From an uncultured Gemmatimonadota bacterium (GTDB taxonomy: Bacteria; Gemmatimonadota; Gemmatimonadetes; Gemmatimonadales; Gemmatimonadaceae), in contig CADEFN010000011.1 in the NCBI GenBank assembly GCA_902826615.1, positions 1-64,000 of the forward strand: a stretch of 64,000 nt of DNA, in the 5' to 3' direction. This document shows positions 15,254 through 22,631 of the stretch, in pieces (the first letter of the stretch is position 1; each line of letters opens with the position of its first letter). A model generated the notes under the pieces. The model saw only the letters and a list, made by a program, of their open reading frames with translations. It was not told the DNA's origin and searched no databases. The position numbers were made by a program, and so were the translations under genes.

Positions 15254-15645
15254 GGGTGCTGGACGCGGGCCACAAGTACGAGCTAGCGGGGAACAAGAAC
15301 ACCGAGCCGTCGGTGCTCCAGTTCTTCAAGGACCCGGAGATCAACGGTGACGGCTACGGCGGTACCACCGTGCAGGAGGTGTTGCGCGCACTGATCGAGC
15401 GCGCGCAACACCTCGATGCGCAGGTCCCGGGTGGGGGCATCCTCGGGATGGTGCCCGTGTGGCGCGCGCAGATCGTCGAGCTAGAGGTGCGTGCTGCTGG
15501 CCGTCACGGGCTCTGCATGTTCGACCAGCGGCGCTTCCTTGAATCACGAGAAGGTGTCGAGTTGGAAGAGCCTCGCCCCGAGGATGGTCACATCTACACA
15601 CGCATCAGCCATTTCGCAGCGCTCTGCGGGGGCCGATGTCGATGA
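15250..15645 (+). CDS. Phage conserved hypothetical protein
   Basis: 131 residues from GTG. The opening VRVLDAGHKYELA with FFKDPEINGDGYGGTTVQEVLRALIERAQHLDAQVP is a recognisable phage family pattern of unknown function, widespread near nucleotide-metabolism or structural genes. Confidence 0.75.
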   Translation: MRVLDAGHKYELAGNKNTEPSVLQFFKDPEINGDGYGGTTVQEVLRALIERAQHLDAQVPGGGILGMVPVWRAQIVELEVRAAGRHGLCMFDQRRFLESREGVELEEPRPEDGHIYTRISHFAALCGGRCR

Positions 15646-15848
15646 CCGACGAGACGCTGGCGGGCGAACTGTGGGACCGCTTCGGTCCCCCCGGGTGGGG
15701 GCGCCCCGGGCTGGAGGGCATGCCCCGGGTGCTGCGCGAGCACTGGGTGCGGCACGCCCGCGAGGTGCGCCTGCTCGTCGCCGCCGACGCATGGGCGGAG
15801 GGCTTCGAGGCCGGGGTAGCGGCGGCACTGGAGGTGAGCGGCCCATGA
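15636..15848 (+). CDS. Small hypothetical protein
   Basis: 70 residues, ATG at 15636 overlapping the previous gene by 10 bases (second ATG at 15642). Helical; AADAWAEGFEAGVAAALE resembles short phage proteins with a WxxGxxAG signature. Function unknown. Confidence 0.65.
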   Translation: MSMTDETLAGELWDRFGPPGWGRPGLEGMPRVLREHWVRHAREVRLLVAADAWAEGFEAGVAAALEVSGP

Positions 15849-16252
15849 CGATGACACGCAGGCTTCCCCTCGGCAGCAACGCCCGGGAGCGCTTCGCCGC
15901 GCTCTACTCGGAGATCCCGGACGTGCAGTGCAAGGGCCTCTGCACGCAGGCGTGCGGGCCGATCGCCATGTCGGCGTTCGAGTCCGGGCGGATGCTCGCC
16001 ACGACGGGGGTGTCCCCCGCGGTGGACGGGGAGATGTCCTGCATCTACCTCGTGCGGGACCGGTGCGCGGCCTACGAGGTGCGCCCGGCGATCTGCCGTC
16101 TCTTCGGCGCGGTAGACTCCCCCCTGCTCACCTGTCCTCACGGGTGCGGCGTGGCGGAGGGCCAGCGTCTCCTCACGGATGCGGAGGCGCGCGACATCCT
16201 CCACCGCGCCCGCGAGATCGGCGGGCCGTCCATCACGGTGCCCATCCGGTAG
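15845..16252 (+). CDS. YkgJ-like metal-cluster-binding protein
   Basis: 135 residues. VQCKGLCTQACGPI, MSCIYLVRDRCAAYEVRPAICRLFG and LTCPHGCG give the repeated Cys pattern of the YkgJ/CxxCx-type family thought to bind zinc or iron-sulphur. A second, larger member is at 29957. Role in phages unknown. Confidence 0.78.
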   Translation: MTMTRRLPLGSNARERFAALYSEIPDVQCKGLCTQACGPIAMSAFESGRMLATTGVSPAVDGEMSCIYLVRDRCAAYEVRPAICRLFGAVDSPLLTCPHGCGVAEGQRLLTDAEARDILHRAREIGGPSITVPIR

Positions 16253-16257
16253 CTGCC

Positions 16258-16548
16258 TTGCACCCCAACTACGGCGGTCGGCTCTTCCACCTCCTCTCGC
16301 GGCCCCCCGTGCACGTCACGCCCGAGGTGTCCTGCGAGGGCAAGCGCGGCTACCCGACGTGGGCGGAGGCGGAGCGGGCGGTGTACGAGACGATGGAGCA
16401 CAACTGGGACCGGGGCTTCCCCGACCGTAACTCGGGGCTCAACGCTTACCACTGCCGGTTCTGCCCCCTCTGGCACATCGGGCACAGCGGCTCACTATTC
16501 TCCGCCAAGGCGTCGCGGCGCTCGCCGCGCGTGCGGCTCCACCGGTGA
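16258..16548 (+). CDS. Small zinc-type phage protein
   Basis: 96 residues from a TTG at 16258; a later GTG at 16309 is the alternative. The segment LNAYHCRFCPLWHIGHS is a common actinophage motif (CxxC-x-WHxGH). The C-terminus is basic. Ends overlapping the large terminase start. Confidence 0.62.
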   Translation: MHPNYGGRLFHLLSRPPVHVTPEVSCEGKRGYPTWAEAERAVYETMEHNWDRGFPDRNSGLNAYHCRFCPLWHIGHSGSLFSAKASRRSPRVRLHR

Positions 16549-18377
16549 CCCCGGCGCGGCGGGTGTCCGCCCCGGATGTCGCCATGCCCGTCATCGACGA
16601 TGCCCTCCTGCGCATCGCCCGTATGTACCGGGCCTCCGAGGAGCAGAAGCGTCGGGAGTTCGAGGAGCGCGCGGAGGCGGACGCGCAGCGCGAGATGCGC
16701 ACCGCCTCGGGCTGCCCAGAGCATCCGTGGGTGGAGGGGGCGGACGGTGAGCTAGCGGCCTGTCGTGCCTCGTTCCGGCACTTCCTGCGCCACTGGCGGT
16801 TCATCAACCGCGAGACGGGCGAGGTGATGAACTTCGAGCACCTGTGGGACGGGCAGGACCGGATCGTCTCCGCGATGGAGAAGCATCGCCAGATCATCCT
16901 CCTGAAAGCGGGCAAGCTCGGGGCCTCGGAACTGGAGTGCGCCTACGACGGATGGATGCTGCGCTTCGGCCCCCCCAACACCCGTGTGCACCTCTTCTCG
17001 ATGGACGGGCGCTCAGCCAAGAACATGATGCGTGTCGTGCGCTTCGGCATGGCGCGCCTGCCCGACTGGATGCAGTTCCCGATCATGGGCCGGACTCCCG
17101 GGGGCGACACCACCGAGCAGTCGATGTACCGGGGCGGCCCGGACGACATCAGGATGGTCGTCTCCTACCCGCCGACGCAGAACGCCGCGATCGACCAGAC
17201 GGCCATCCACTCGCACGTCGACGAGTTGGCGCGCATGCCGTGGCCCGAGAACACGTGGGCGGCGGTGGCGTCCTGCATCGCCCCCGGCGGCTCCATGCAC
17301 ATCGTGTCCCGCGGGCAGGGCGCCGACAACTACATGACCACCCTCTGGGAGCAGGCGGGCTCGGGCCTCTCCCCGATCGTGCAGGTGTTCGAGGCGTGGG
17401 ACGCACGCCCCCGCTACCCGTCCCGCCCGGACCTGATCGAGCGTGTGGAGCGCGGGGAACTGGACGCGAAGGCGGCATGGTACGCGGAGACGGAGGCGAC
17501 GATGCCCACCCTCTCCCAGTTGTACTACTTCGCGCCGCGGAGCCCGGAGGAAGCGTTGGCCGGTGGCGCAGAGGACGCGTACATCCCGATCGAGGTGTGG
17601 GACTCGTGCTACGACCCCACCCTCCCCCCGCTGGAACTGGGCGACCCCTCGCCCGTCATCCTCGCGCTGGACGCAGGCGTCACGAACGACCTCTTCGCCG
17701 CGGCGATCATCGGGCGCCACCCGCTCCACCCGACGCGCGCGGCGCTGCGGCGCTGGCGCGCGTGGAACGCGGCGGACACGAACATCGTGGGCGACGAGAA
17801 GCGGGCCGAGGTGGACTTCGGGGAGGTGGAGCGCTGGATCCGCCTGATCAGCCTCGGAGGCTGCCAGATGGGGCACCCCCACCCGGAGCGTGGTCGGATG
17901 GTGCGGGACGGCAAGCTCTGCGTCCCCCACAACATCCCGGCGGGCTGGCACCGCGGGTGTGACGGTCCCGAGATAGCATGCCCGGCGTGCGCCGATGGGG
18001 CCTACATGCCGGGGCTCAACGTGCGGCAGATCGTCTACGACTCCTATGAGCTAGTGGATATGGCGCAGCGCCTCTCGCGGGACCGGGTGACGTGGATGGA
18101 GCCGATGCAGCAGGGCACGGAGCGCACGCAGGCGGACACGCTGCTCCACGAGAAGCTGATGCAGCGGGACTTCGCCCACGCGGTGAACCCCTCGGATGAC
18201 GCGTCCTCGGTGATGCGCCGCCACGTCATGGGCGCGGCTGGCAAGGTCCCCGCGGGGGACGAGAACCGCGTGCGTATCGAGAAGCGCGGGGCGAAGGCGA
18301 AGGTCGACCTGCTCGTCGCCACCTCGATGGGCACGAAGCGTGCCCTCCAGTACAACCTCGCGAGCCTCGGCCAGTGA
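16545..18377 (+). CDS. terL: Terminase large subunit
   Basis: 610 residues, GTG overlapping the previous TGA. ATPase motor: adenine-binding/Walker-A-like region IILLKAGKLGAS (about 117-128), Walker B HVDELAR and a coupling-type stretch VASCIAPGGSMHIVSRG. Nuclease domain begins ILALDAGVTNDLF, with a later IVYDSYELVDMAQRL. The Walker A is a deviant form. Between the nuclease acidic motifs is a Cys/His-rich insertion (CQMGHPH, CVPH, CDG, CPAC). The enzyme packages and cuts DNA with the small subunit and portal. Confidence 0.9.
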   Translation: MTPARRVSAPDVAMPVIDDALLRIARMYRASEEQKRREFEERAEADAQREMRTASGCPEHPWVEGADGELAACRASFRHFLRHWRFINRETGEVMNFEHLWDGQDRIVSAMEKHRQIILLKAGKLGASELECAYDGWMLRFGPPNTRVHLFSMDGRSAKNMMRVVRFGMARLPDWMQFPIMGRTPGGDTTEQSMYRGGPDDIRMVVSYPPTQNAAIDQTAIHSHVDELARMPWPENTWAAVASCIAPGGSMHIVSRGQGADNYMTTLWEQAGSGLSPIVQVFEAWDARPRYPSRPDLIERVERGELDAKAAWYAETEATMPTLSQLYYFAPRSPEEALAGGAEDAYIPIEVWDSCYDPTLPPLELGDPSPVILALDAGVTNDLFAAAIIGRHPLHPTRAALRRWRAWNAADTNIVGDEKRAEVDFGEVERWIRLISLGGCQMGHPHPERGRMVRDGKLCVPHNIPAGWHRGCDGPEIACPACADGAYMPGLNVRQIVYDSYELVDMAQRLSRDRVTWMEPMQQGTERTQADTLLHEKLMQRDFAHAVNPSDDASSVMRRHVMGAAGKVPAGDENRVRIEKRGAKAKVDLLVATSMGTKRALQYNLASLGQ

Positions 18378-18619
18378 GGGCGGTGGCCACGCAGGACCTT
18401 GCGCTCGCCGTCATCCGCAAGAACTGGCCCGACGGGCAGGAGTTCACCGCGCGAGAACTGGCGGATGCCATGGGAGTCGATCGGCGGGACCGCGCAAGCA
18501 ATGCACTGGCGACACTCACCGCCAAGCGCGTCGTCTCCCGGCGCCGTGTCTCTCCCCGCCGGGAGCCCGAGACGCAGCGCCACGGGGCGCTCACCACGTT
18601 CGTCTACGCCCTCGCGTGA
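18374..18619 (+). CDS. Small winged-helix protein
   Basis: 81 residues, GTG overlapping the terminase stop. LALAVIRKNWPDGQEFTARELADAMG, RDRASNALATLTAKRVVSRRR and a terminal wing fit a winged-helix DNA-binding domain. Basic middle. Coupled by GTGA to the next gene. Confidence 0.7.
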   Translation: MRAVATQDLALAVIRKNWPDGQEFTARELADAMGVDRRDRASNALATLTAKRVVSRRRVSPRREPETQRHGALTTFVYALA

Positions 18620-19068
18620 ACTACGACGAGGCGCGCCGTCTCGCGGATGGGTCCGGCTGGCGCTGGACGACCATGAACAGCGGTCACGTGCACACGGCGT
18701 GGCCGTGCCTGCGGTTGGCTGAAGGGGTCGCGCTCCGCCTCAGGATGGAGGACGGGTACAACGAGGCTCGACGTGGTGATGAGGTTGTCCCGTGGGAGGA
18801 GGCGTGGGTGACGTGCGACCCCCATGGCACTCGCGAGGAGGCGGAGCGGCACTACTACGACGCGAGCCTCGCGGAAGCCAGCGAGTACATGGTGTCGTGG
18901 AGGGCCTGCGCGATCCCGGAGTGTCCAAACCCCACGCAGCGCTCACTCGGCAACCGCGGCTTCGATCGGCACTTTCAGGTGGTCCCGCTCTGCGACGAGC
19001 ACCGGACGCGCGAGCAGCTTGCCGCGCTCTACCCGTTTACGCCGGGCATGGCGTTCATCCACTCGTGA
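18616..19068 (+). CDS. Hypothetical protein
   Basis: 150 residues. CAIPECPN and CDEHRTREQLAALY near the C-terminus form a Cys/His pair like that of small zinc proteins. The N-terminal half has WRWTTMNSGHVHTAWPCLRL. Ends just before operator 6. Confidence 0.7.
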   Translation: MNYDEARRLADGSGWRWTTMNSGHVHTAWPCLRLAEGVALRLRMEDGYNEARRGDEVVPWEEAWVTCDPHGTREEAERHYYDASLAEASEYMVSWRACAIPECPNPTQRSLGNRGFDRHFQVVPLCDEHRTREQLAALYPFTPGMAFIHS

Positions 19069-19072
19069 GCCC

Positions 19073-19157
19073 TGCCACTTTGGCAGTGGTGGTTGACGCG
19101 CGTATCCCACCGGGGTAGTCTCCGGGTGTGGGGCGGTGAGGCCCCCGGAAGGACGAC
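19073..19157 (+). promoter_or_regulatory. Operator-promoter-leader module 6
   Basis: Palindromic operator TGCCACTTTGGCA at 19073-19085. -35 TTGACG at 19093-19098, 17-bp spacer, -10 TAGTCT at 19116-19121. Hairpin GGGGC-GGTGAG-GCCCC at 19130-19145, then GGAAGGACGA, ATG at 19162. Operator-to--35 spacing is 7 bp versus 2 bp in modules 1, 4 and 7. Confidence 0.88.
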
Positions 19158-19161
19158 GACG

Positions 19162-19461
19162 ATGGCAGCAGAAGTAGTGGCGGTGGGTGGCGACCAGATC
19201 GGGTGGGTCTGCCCGGGCTGCGCGGCATCCGCGCTGGAGCACCCGACCGTCTCCGACCTGCTCTTTGTGACGCGGGGCGCCAAGGGCCACAACGCCCGCA
19301 AGCACGAGGGCGTCGCGGTGCGCGTCTCGGACGCGGCGGTCCGTGCGGTGACCGAGAACGTGAAGGCGCTGGGCGGCGTGGTCATCGACGCGGTGCCGAC
19401 CGAGGCCGCCGAGATCGAGTGGCCCTCCCGGGTGATCGAGGGAGCGTGGCCCCTCTACTAG
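19162..19461 (+). CDS. Small protein with N-terminal CPGC
   Basis: 99 residues, first gene of module 6. VCPGC near residue 17 suggests a half zinc ribbon; the rest is alpha/beta (VRVSDAAVRAVTENVKALGGVVIDAVP). Unrecognised. Confidence 0.75.
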   Translation: MAAEVVAVGGDQIGWVCPGCAASALEHPTVSDLLFVTRGAKGHNARKHEGVAVRVSDAAVRAVTENVKALGGVVIDAVPTEAAEIEWPSRVIEGAWPLY

Positions 19462-19505
19462 CGGGGTACCCCCACGAACGAGGGGGGTGGGGAAGGACGA
19501 GGACG

Positions 19506-19787
19506 ATGGCGATCAGCGAGACGGTCTACGGGGTGATGCTGCGCGGGTCCGACCAGTGGTACCGCTCCCCCAACGAGTACGTCGACTACCCGGAGGCGGC
19601 GCGCCTCTTCCGGTACGAGGACGAGGCGGAAGAGGTGTGCCTGACCCTCCAGTGGTCGAGCCGCGTGGTCCCGGTGGAGCGCTACCGGGACGACTTCGAC
19701 GCCGACCCGGAGTGCCGCTACTGCCCCGGCCCGCACACCGTCGGCGAGCACTACGGCTCCCTCGGTGACCCGCTGGGCCTGCTGTGA
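19506..19787 (+). CDS. Hypothetical protein
   Basis: 93 residues, ATG after GGGGAAGGACGA. It follows a G/C-rich inverted repeat (ACCCCC/GGGGGGT, about 19469-19491) that replaces the usual GGTGAG hairpin. CRYCPGPHTVGEHYG near the end may bind metal. Coupled by GTGA to the next gene. Confidence 0.72.
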   Translation: MAISETVYGVMLRGSDQWYRSPNEYVDYPEAARLFRYEDEAEEVCLTLQWSSRVVPVERYRDDFDADPECRYCPGPHTVGEHYGSLGDPLGLL

Positions 19788-20074
19788 ACCTTGTGAACAG
19801 TGGTCGCTGGGACTGGCTGCGAGTGGCGACGCGGGCCGCCGAGTACGAGTACCAGTTGCTCCAGATGCAGGCGCTGTCAGGGGAACCGTTCGCCCGCTGG
19901 ATGCGCGTGGTCGACGACGCCATGGCAGCGAATGCCGTCACGGCGCCCACGCGCCCGGAGCGCCCGCTATCCAGAAGTGAAGTGATCCACGAAATGCAGA
20001 TAGCCCTCGCGTTCGGAAGCTGCCCGATCGACGGGCAGGAGCAAGGACGCCTGTTTGGGAGGTGGTGGTCATGA
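19784..20074 (+). CDS. Hypothetical helical protein
   Basis: 96 residues from GTG. RWDWLRVATRAAEYEYQLLQMQALSG and a second helix suggest an all-alpha protein. Stop overlaps the next ATG. Not recognised. Confidence 0.68.
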   Translation: MNLVNSGRWDWLRVATRAAEYEYQLLQMQALSGEPFARWMRVVDDAMAANAVTAPTRPERPLSRSEVIHEMQIALAFGSCPIDGQEQGRLFGRWWS

Positions 20075-20478
20075 CGAGCCGGTGGGCGTTCGAGAACCCG
20101 GAGGTGCGGCGGAGCCTGCGCATGTACTCCGGCCCGCACGGCTACGAGAGCGCTGCTCGGCGCGAGTGGCGCCGCGCGCACTTCAGTGCTGCGCCGCGCG
20201 GTGGCGTCGCCCCCTACGAGAGCGAGGCGCGCCGGGTATGGCGGGAGGGGGTCGAGCCCCCGTGGTTGAAGGAACTGAGGCGTCTCCTCTGGAGGATGCG
20301 TCTGGGAGTGTCCCCGGCTGGCCCGCCTGACCTAGCCCGCGTACTCCGGGAGGCGTTGCGCGACGCGAAGGCCTCGCGGTGCGTGGTGGGAGCGACGATC
20401 GATTGCGTGCTCTTATCGGGGCACACCGGCGACTGCGAGTCGAGCACTGGGTTCCACCGTGACATGAGGGCGCCGTGA
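20071..20478 (+). CDS. Basic hypothetical protein
   Basis: 135 residues from ATG 20071; an ATG at 20062 is also in frame. Arg-rich N-terminal two thirds, then CVVGATIDCVLLSGHTGDC with His. Similar short phage proteins exist but have no known role. Confidence 0.65.
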   Translation: MTSRWAFENPEVRRSLRMYSGPHGYESAARREWRRAHFSAAPRGGVAPYESEARRVWREGVEPPWLKELRRLLWRMRLGVSPAGPPDLARVLREALRDAKASRCVVGATIDCVLLSGHTGDCESSTGFHRDMRAP

Positions 20479-20567
20479 AGTGCCGCCTCTGCGGGCACGC
20501 CCCGCACCCGCCGTTCCGCTGCGGGGAGGCCGACTGCCCCTGCCTCGCCGGGGAGAGGAGGGGGTGA
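20475..20567 (+). CDS. 30-residue zinc-ribbon mini-protein
   Basis: GTG overlaps the previous TGA and its own TGA overlaps the next ATG, so it is locked into the operon. CRLCGHAPH followed by CGEADCPC provides five Cys and two His in 30 residues. Nearly the same pattern forms the tail of the protein at 13666. Very short but well supported by the overlaps. Confidence 0.62.
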   Translation: MKCRLCGHAPHPPFRCGEADCPCLAGERRG

Positions 20568-20845
20568 TGGCGTACGGGATCTTCCTCCTCACCCTGTACG
20601 ACGAGCCTGTCGAGCAGTGGCTGACGCGCTACGACCCCGACGAGGGGGACGACGAGAGCGTTGGGGTGGTGGACGCATCCGACGACCCGGCGGACGCGCT
20701 TCGCTTCCCGACGCAGGCCGAGGCGTGGGACTGCTACCAGCAGGTGTCGACCCGCATCCCTATGCGCTTCGACGGGCGCCCCAACCGTCCACTGACCGCG
20801 TTCACCGTGCACATCCGCCCACTCCCGGAGGGAACCGATGCCTGA
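20567..20845 (+). CDS. Hypothetical acidic protein
   Basis: 92 residues, ATG overlapping the mini-gene stop. GIFLLTLYDEPVEQWLTRYDPDEGDDE is acidic; the remainder is alpha/beta. Overlaps the Fic gene by eight bases. Confidence 0.68.
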   Translation: MAYGIFLLTLYDEPVEQWLTRYDPDEGDDESVGVVDASDDPADALRFPTQAEAWDCYQQVSTRIPMRFDGRPNRPLTAFTVHIRPLPEGTDA

Positions 20846-21338
20846 GGACTACGCGCGCTTCGTCCGCGAGTCGAACGCGATCGAGAACATCCACGTCGAC
20901 CCGCCCCACCCCCTCTGGACGGACCACATGGAGACGCTGCTGCTGGCCGTCCGCTTCGGGGAGTACGGCAACCTGCTGGAGCCGACGGCGATTCACCGGA
21001 AACTGATGGCGAGTCAGCCCGAGGTGTTCCCCGGGGAGCTACGGCAGGTGCACGTGCGGGTGGGCGGGGACGTGAAGATGTTGCGCGTCGAGTACCCGCG
21101 GTATGTGGAGCGCCTGCACACGCTGGTAGCCAAGCGTGAGGCGCCCAGCGAAGGGGCGCTGTTCGACCTCCACCACGAGTTCGAGTGGATTCATCCGTTC
21201 ATCGACGGGAACGGGCGGACGGGGCGCATCCTCTGGGCACACCTGCGGGTGCTCTTCCGGTACCCGCTGGAGATCATCGAGTCAGCGGAGCGCCACGCCT
21301 ACTACGAGGCGATCCGCCAGTGGGAGGCAGGACGGTGA
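20838..21338 (+). CDS. Fic family protein with built-in inhibitory motif
   Basis: 166 residues, ATG at 20838. The canonical Fic motif HPFIDGNGRTGR occupies residues 119-130; its His is the catalytic base for nucleotide transfer (usually AMP from ATP) onto target proteins. Near the N-terminus SNAIEN (S12-x3-E16-N17) fits the (S/T)xxxE(G/N) inhibitory helix, so this looks like an autoinhibited class II Fic enzyme. A ribbon-helix-helix protein follows directly. Target unknown; host takeover or defence interference are possibilities. Confidence 0.92.
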   Translation: MPEDYARFVRESNAIENIHVDPPHPLWTDHMETLLLAVRFGEYGNLLEPTAIHRKLMASQPEVFPGELRQVHVRVGGDVKMLRVEYPRYVERLHTLVAKREAPSEGALFDLHHEFEWIHPFIDGNGRTGRILWAHLRVLFRYPLEIIESAERHAYYEAIRQWEAGR

Positions 21339-21553
21339 GCAAGCGCCTGAGCATCGTGATCGGGGACGGAGACTACGCCCACTTGCAGGACCTCGCCGCC
21401 GCGCAGGAGGTATCCATCTCCGCGCTTGTCAGGGATGTGCTGCGCGTGGGCGTCTGGTACGAGCGGGAGGTGAAGGCCTACCCGGAGCGAAAGCTGCTCA
21501 TCCTGCGCCCCGGGGAGGAACTGCGCGAGCTTACGTTGCTCACGTGGGGATGA
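21335..21553 (+). CDS. Ribbon-helix-helix (CopG-like) DNA-binding protein
   Basis: 72 residues, GTG overlapping the Fic stop. RLSIVIGDGDYAHLQDLAAAQEVSISALVRDVLRVGV is a textbook RHH fold (beta strand, helix, turn, helix). The C-terminus may contact a partner. Its coupling to Fic is reminiscent of a toxin-antitoxin operon, where RHH proteins act as autoregulators. Confidence 0.8.
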   Translation: MSKRLSIVIGDGDYAHLQDLAAAQEVSISALVRDVLRVGVWYEREVKAYPERKLLILRPGEELRELTLLTWG

Positions 21554-21596
21554 CGACATGCGGCTGATCTCGTTCAGGAGACGGAAGGACGAAGCG

Positions 21597-21911
21597 GTGA
21601 CACAAGAGGCAGGGCAGGACTTTGGCACGGTCACGACGGTGCGGTCCATCGAGGTGAAGAGTGGCCCGATCGCGGGGCTGCACACCGCGCTCGGGAACGC
21701 AGGCTCCATCCGGGTGCTGGCGGCATGGCTCGACTTGCAGCGCATTCCCGACGAGGCGCAGGTCGAGGGGGACTACCTCGCTGGCGGGGTGCGCGCCACG
21801 TGGGAGGTATCCGTCGAGACGCACCCGCGGCAGATGCGCCAGCCGGTCGGCGAGGCGATGGCGGAGTGGCGCCCCCCGGTGGATGGCGACGAGGAACCCC
21901 GTGGCGACTGA
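21597..21911 (+). CDS. Hypothetical protein
   Basis: 104 residues. The frame opens at an ATG at 21558, but GGAAGGACGA at about 21583-21592 places the start at GTG 21597. IEVKSGPIAGLHTALGNAGSIRVLAAWLDLQ and a beta-rich second half; unrecognised. Confidence 0.72.
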   Translation: MTQEAGQDFGTVTTVRSIEVKSGPIAGLHTALGNAGSIRVLAAWLDLQRIPDEAQVEGDYLAGGVRATWEVSVETHPRQMRQPVGEAMAEWRPPVDGDEEPRGD

Positions 21912-22029
21912 GGCGCCGTGGCGCACTCTGCCGGACGGGCGGGGCGCGTGGATCGTCCCGCTCACCTTCGGGCGCGCGCGGATCGTCATCGGCCCCGTCG
22001 ACTCCAACCTCCTCGACGACGGCTGGTGA
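21901..22029 (+). CDS. Small phage protein, N-terminal part before an in-frame TGA
   Basis: 42 residues from GTG 21901, with GAGG upstream; an ATG at 21883 is also in frame. PWRTLPDGRGAWIVPLTFGRARIVIG is a familiar opening of small actinophage proteins. After the TGA at 22027-22029 the same frame continues as convincing protein to 22167, so the intact gene was probably about 88 residues. Confidence 0.6.
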   Translation: MATEAPWRTLPDGRGAWIVPLTFGRARIVIGPVDSNLLDDGW

Positions 22030-22167
22030 TACGACGAGCCATGGGCCGCGGTCGTGGCCCTCGCGCAATGGAGCGGCGGAGGGGAGCCGGAGGGCTGGAT
22101 GCGCCACCTCGGAACGGGGCGGCGCAGGCCGGGCGGTGACCCGGAGAAGGAGTACCAGCAGTGGTGA
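22030..22167 (+). pseudogene. In-frame continuation of the preceding small gene after TGA
   Basis: Reading on in the frame of the gene at 21901, codons 22030-22164 give YDEPWAAVVALAQW, GEPEGWMRH, GRRRPGGDP and KEYQQW before a second TGA. This looks like the expected C-terminal half of the same protein family (recalled, not searched). The TGA could be a mutation, a base-calling error or a readthrough site. Confidence 0.5.
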
Positions 22168-22307
22168 GAGATCTGATCGTGGAGCGCCAGCGGCTGGCCC
22201 TGACGCACCCGTGCGCCCGGGCGACGGACACGCAGGATGACCGATTCCTCGCGTTCATGAAACGCGGCCCCTCGACGTGGAGCACGATTCTCACCGTCAA
22301 CAAGTGA
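22164..22307 (+). CDS. 47-residue hypothetical protein
   Basis: GTG at 22164 overlaps the TGA at 22165-22167. The product RDLIVERQRLALTHPCARA...DDRFLAFMKRG is amphipathic with one Cys. Supported by position and codon quality only. Confidence 0.5.
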   Translation: MRDLIVERQRLALTHPCARATDTQDDRFLAFMKRGPSTWSTILTVNK

Positions 22308-22331
22308 GCGGACGCGTTCGCTGGGCTGCCC

Positions 22332-22631
22332 GTGTGGCATGCCTCTGTGGCCCTCCGCTCCCGCCTCACCGCCCGGCCCATCCCGAGGGCGCTCTGGTCC
22401 CCGGGGGATGTGCGCGACGCGAAGCACCTGCTGCGCGCGCTCTTGCGTGACGTGGGGCAGGGCATCACCAAGGTGGCGAGCGTCGACACCGGGCTTGTCC
22501 CGAATGGCGTGGCCCTGCACGCGAAGCGCGTGCTGTCCATCGATGAGCAGGCCGGGCTCGACCCGGCGTGGTGCGCCCTCCCGGCTATCGACCAAGCGGG
22601 AGACGGCCCGATGGAGGAAGTTGAGTGGTGA
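22332..22631 (+). CDS. Conserved actinophage-type hypothetical protein
   Basis: 99 residues from GTG 22332. WHASVALRSRLTA, helical middle and a C-terminal HAKRVLSIDEQAGL pattern are typical of a small phage family of unknown function. No strong ribosome-binding site is visible, so the start is uncertain. Confidence 0.6.
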   Translation: MWHASVALRSRLTARPIPRALWSPGDVRDAKHLLRALLRDVGQGITKVASVDTGLVPNGVALHAKRVLSIDEQAGLDPAWCALPAIDQAGDGPMEEVEW

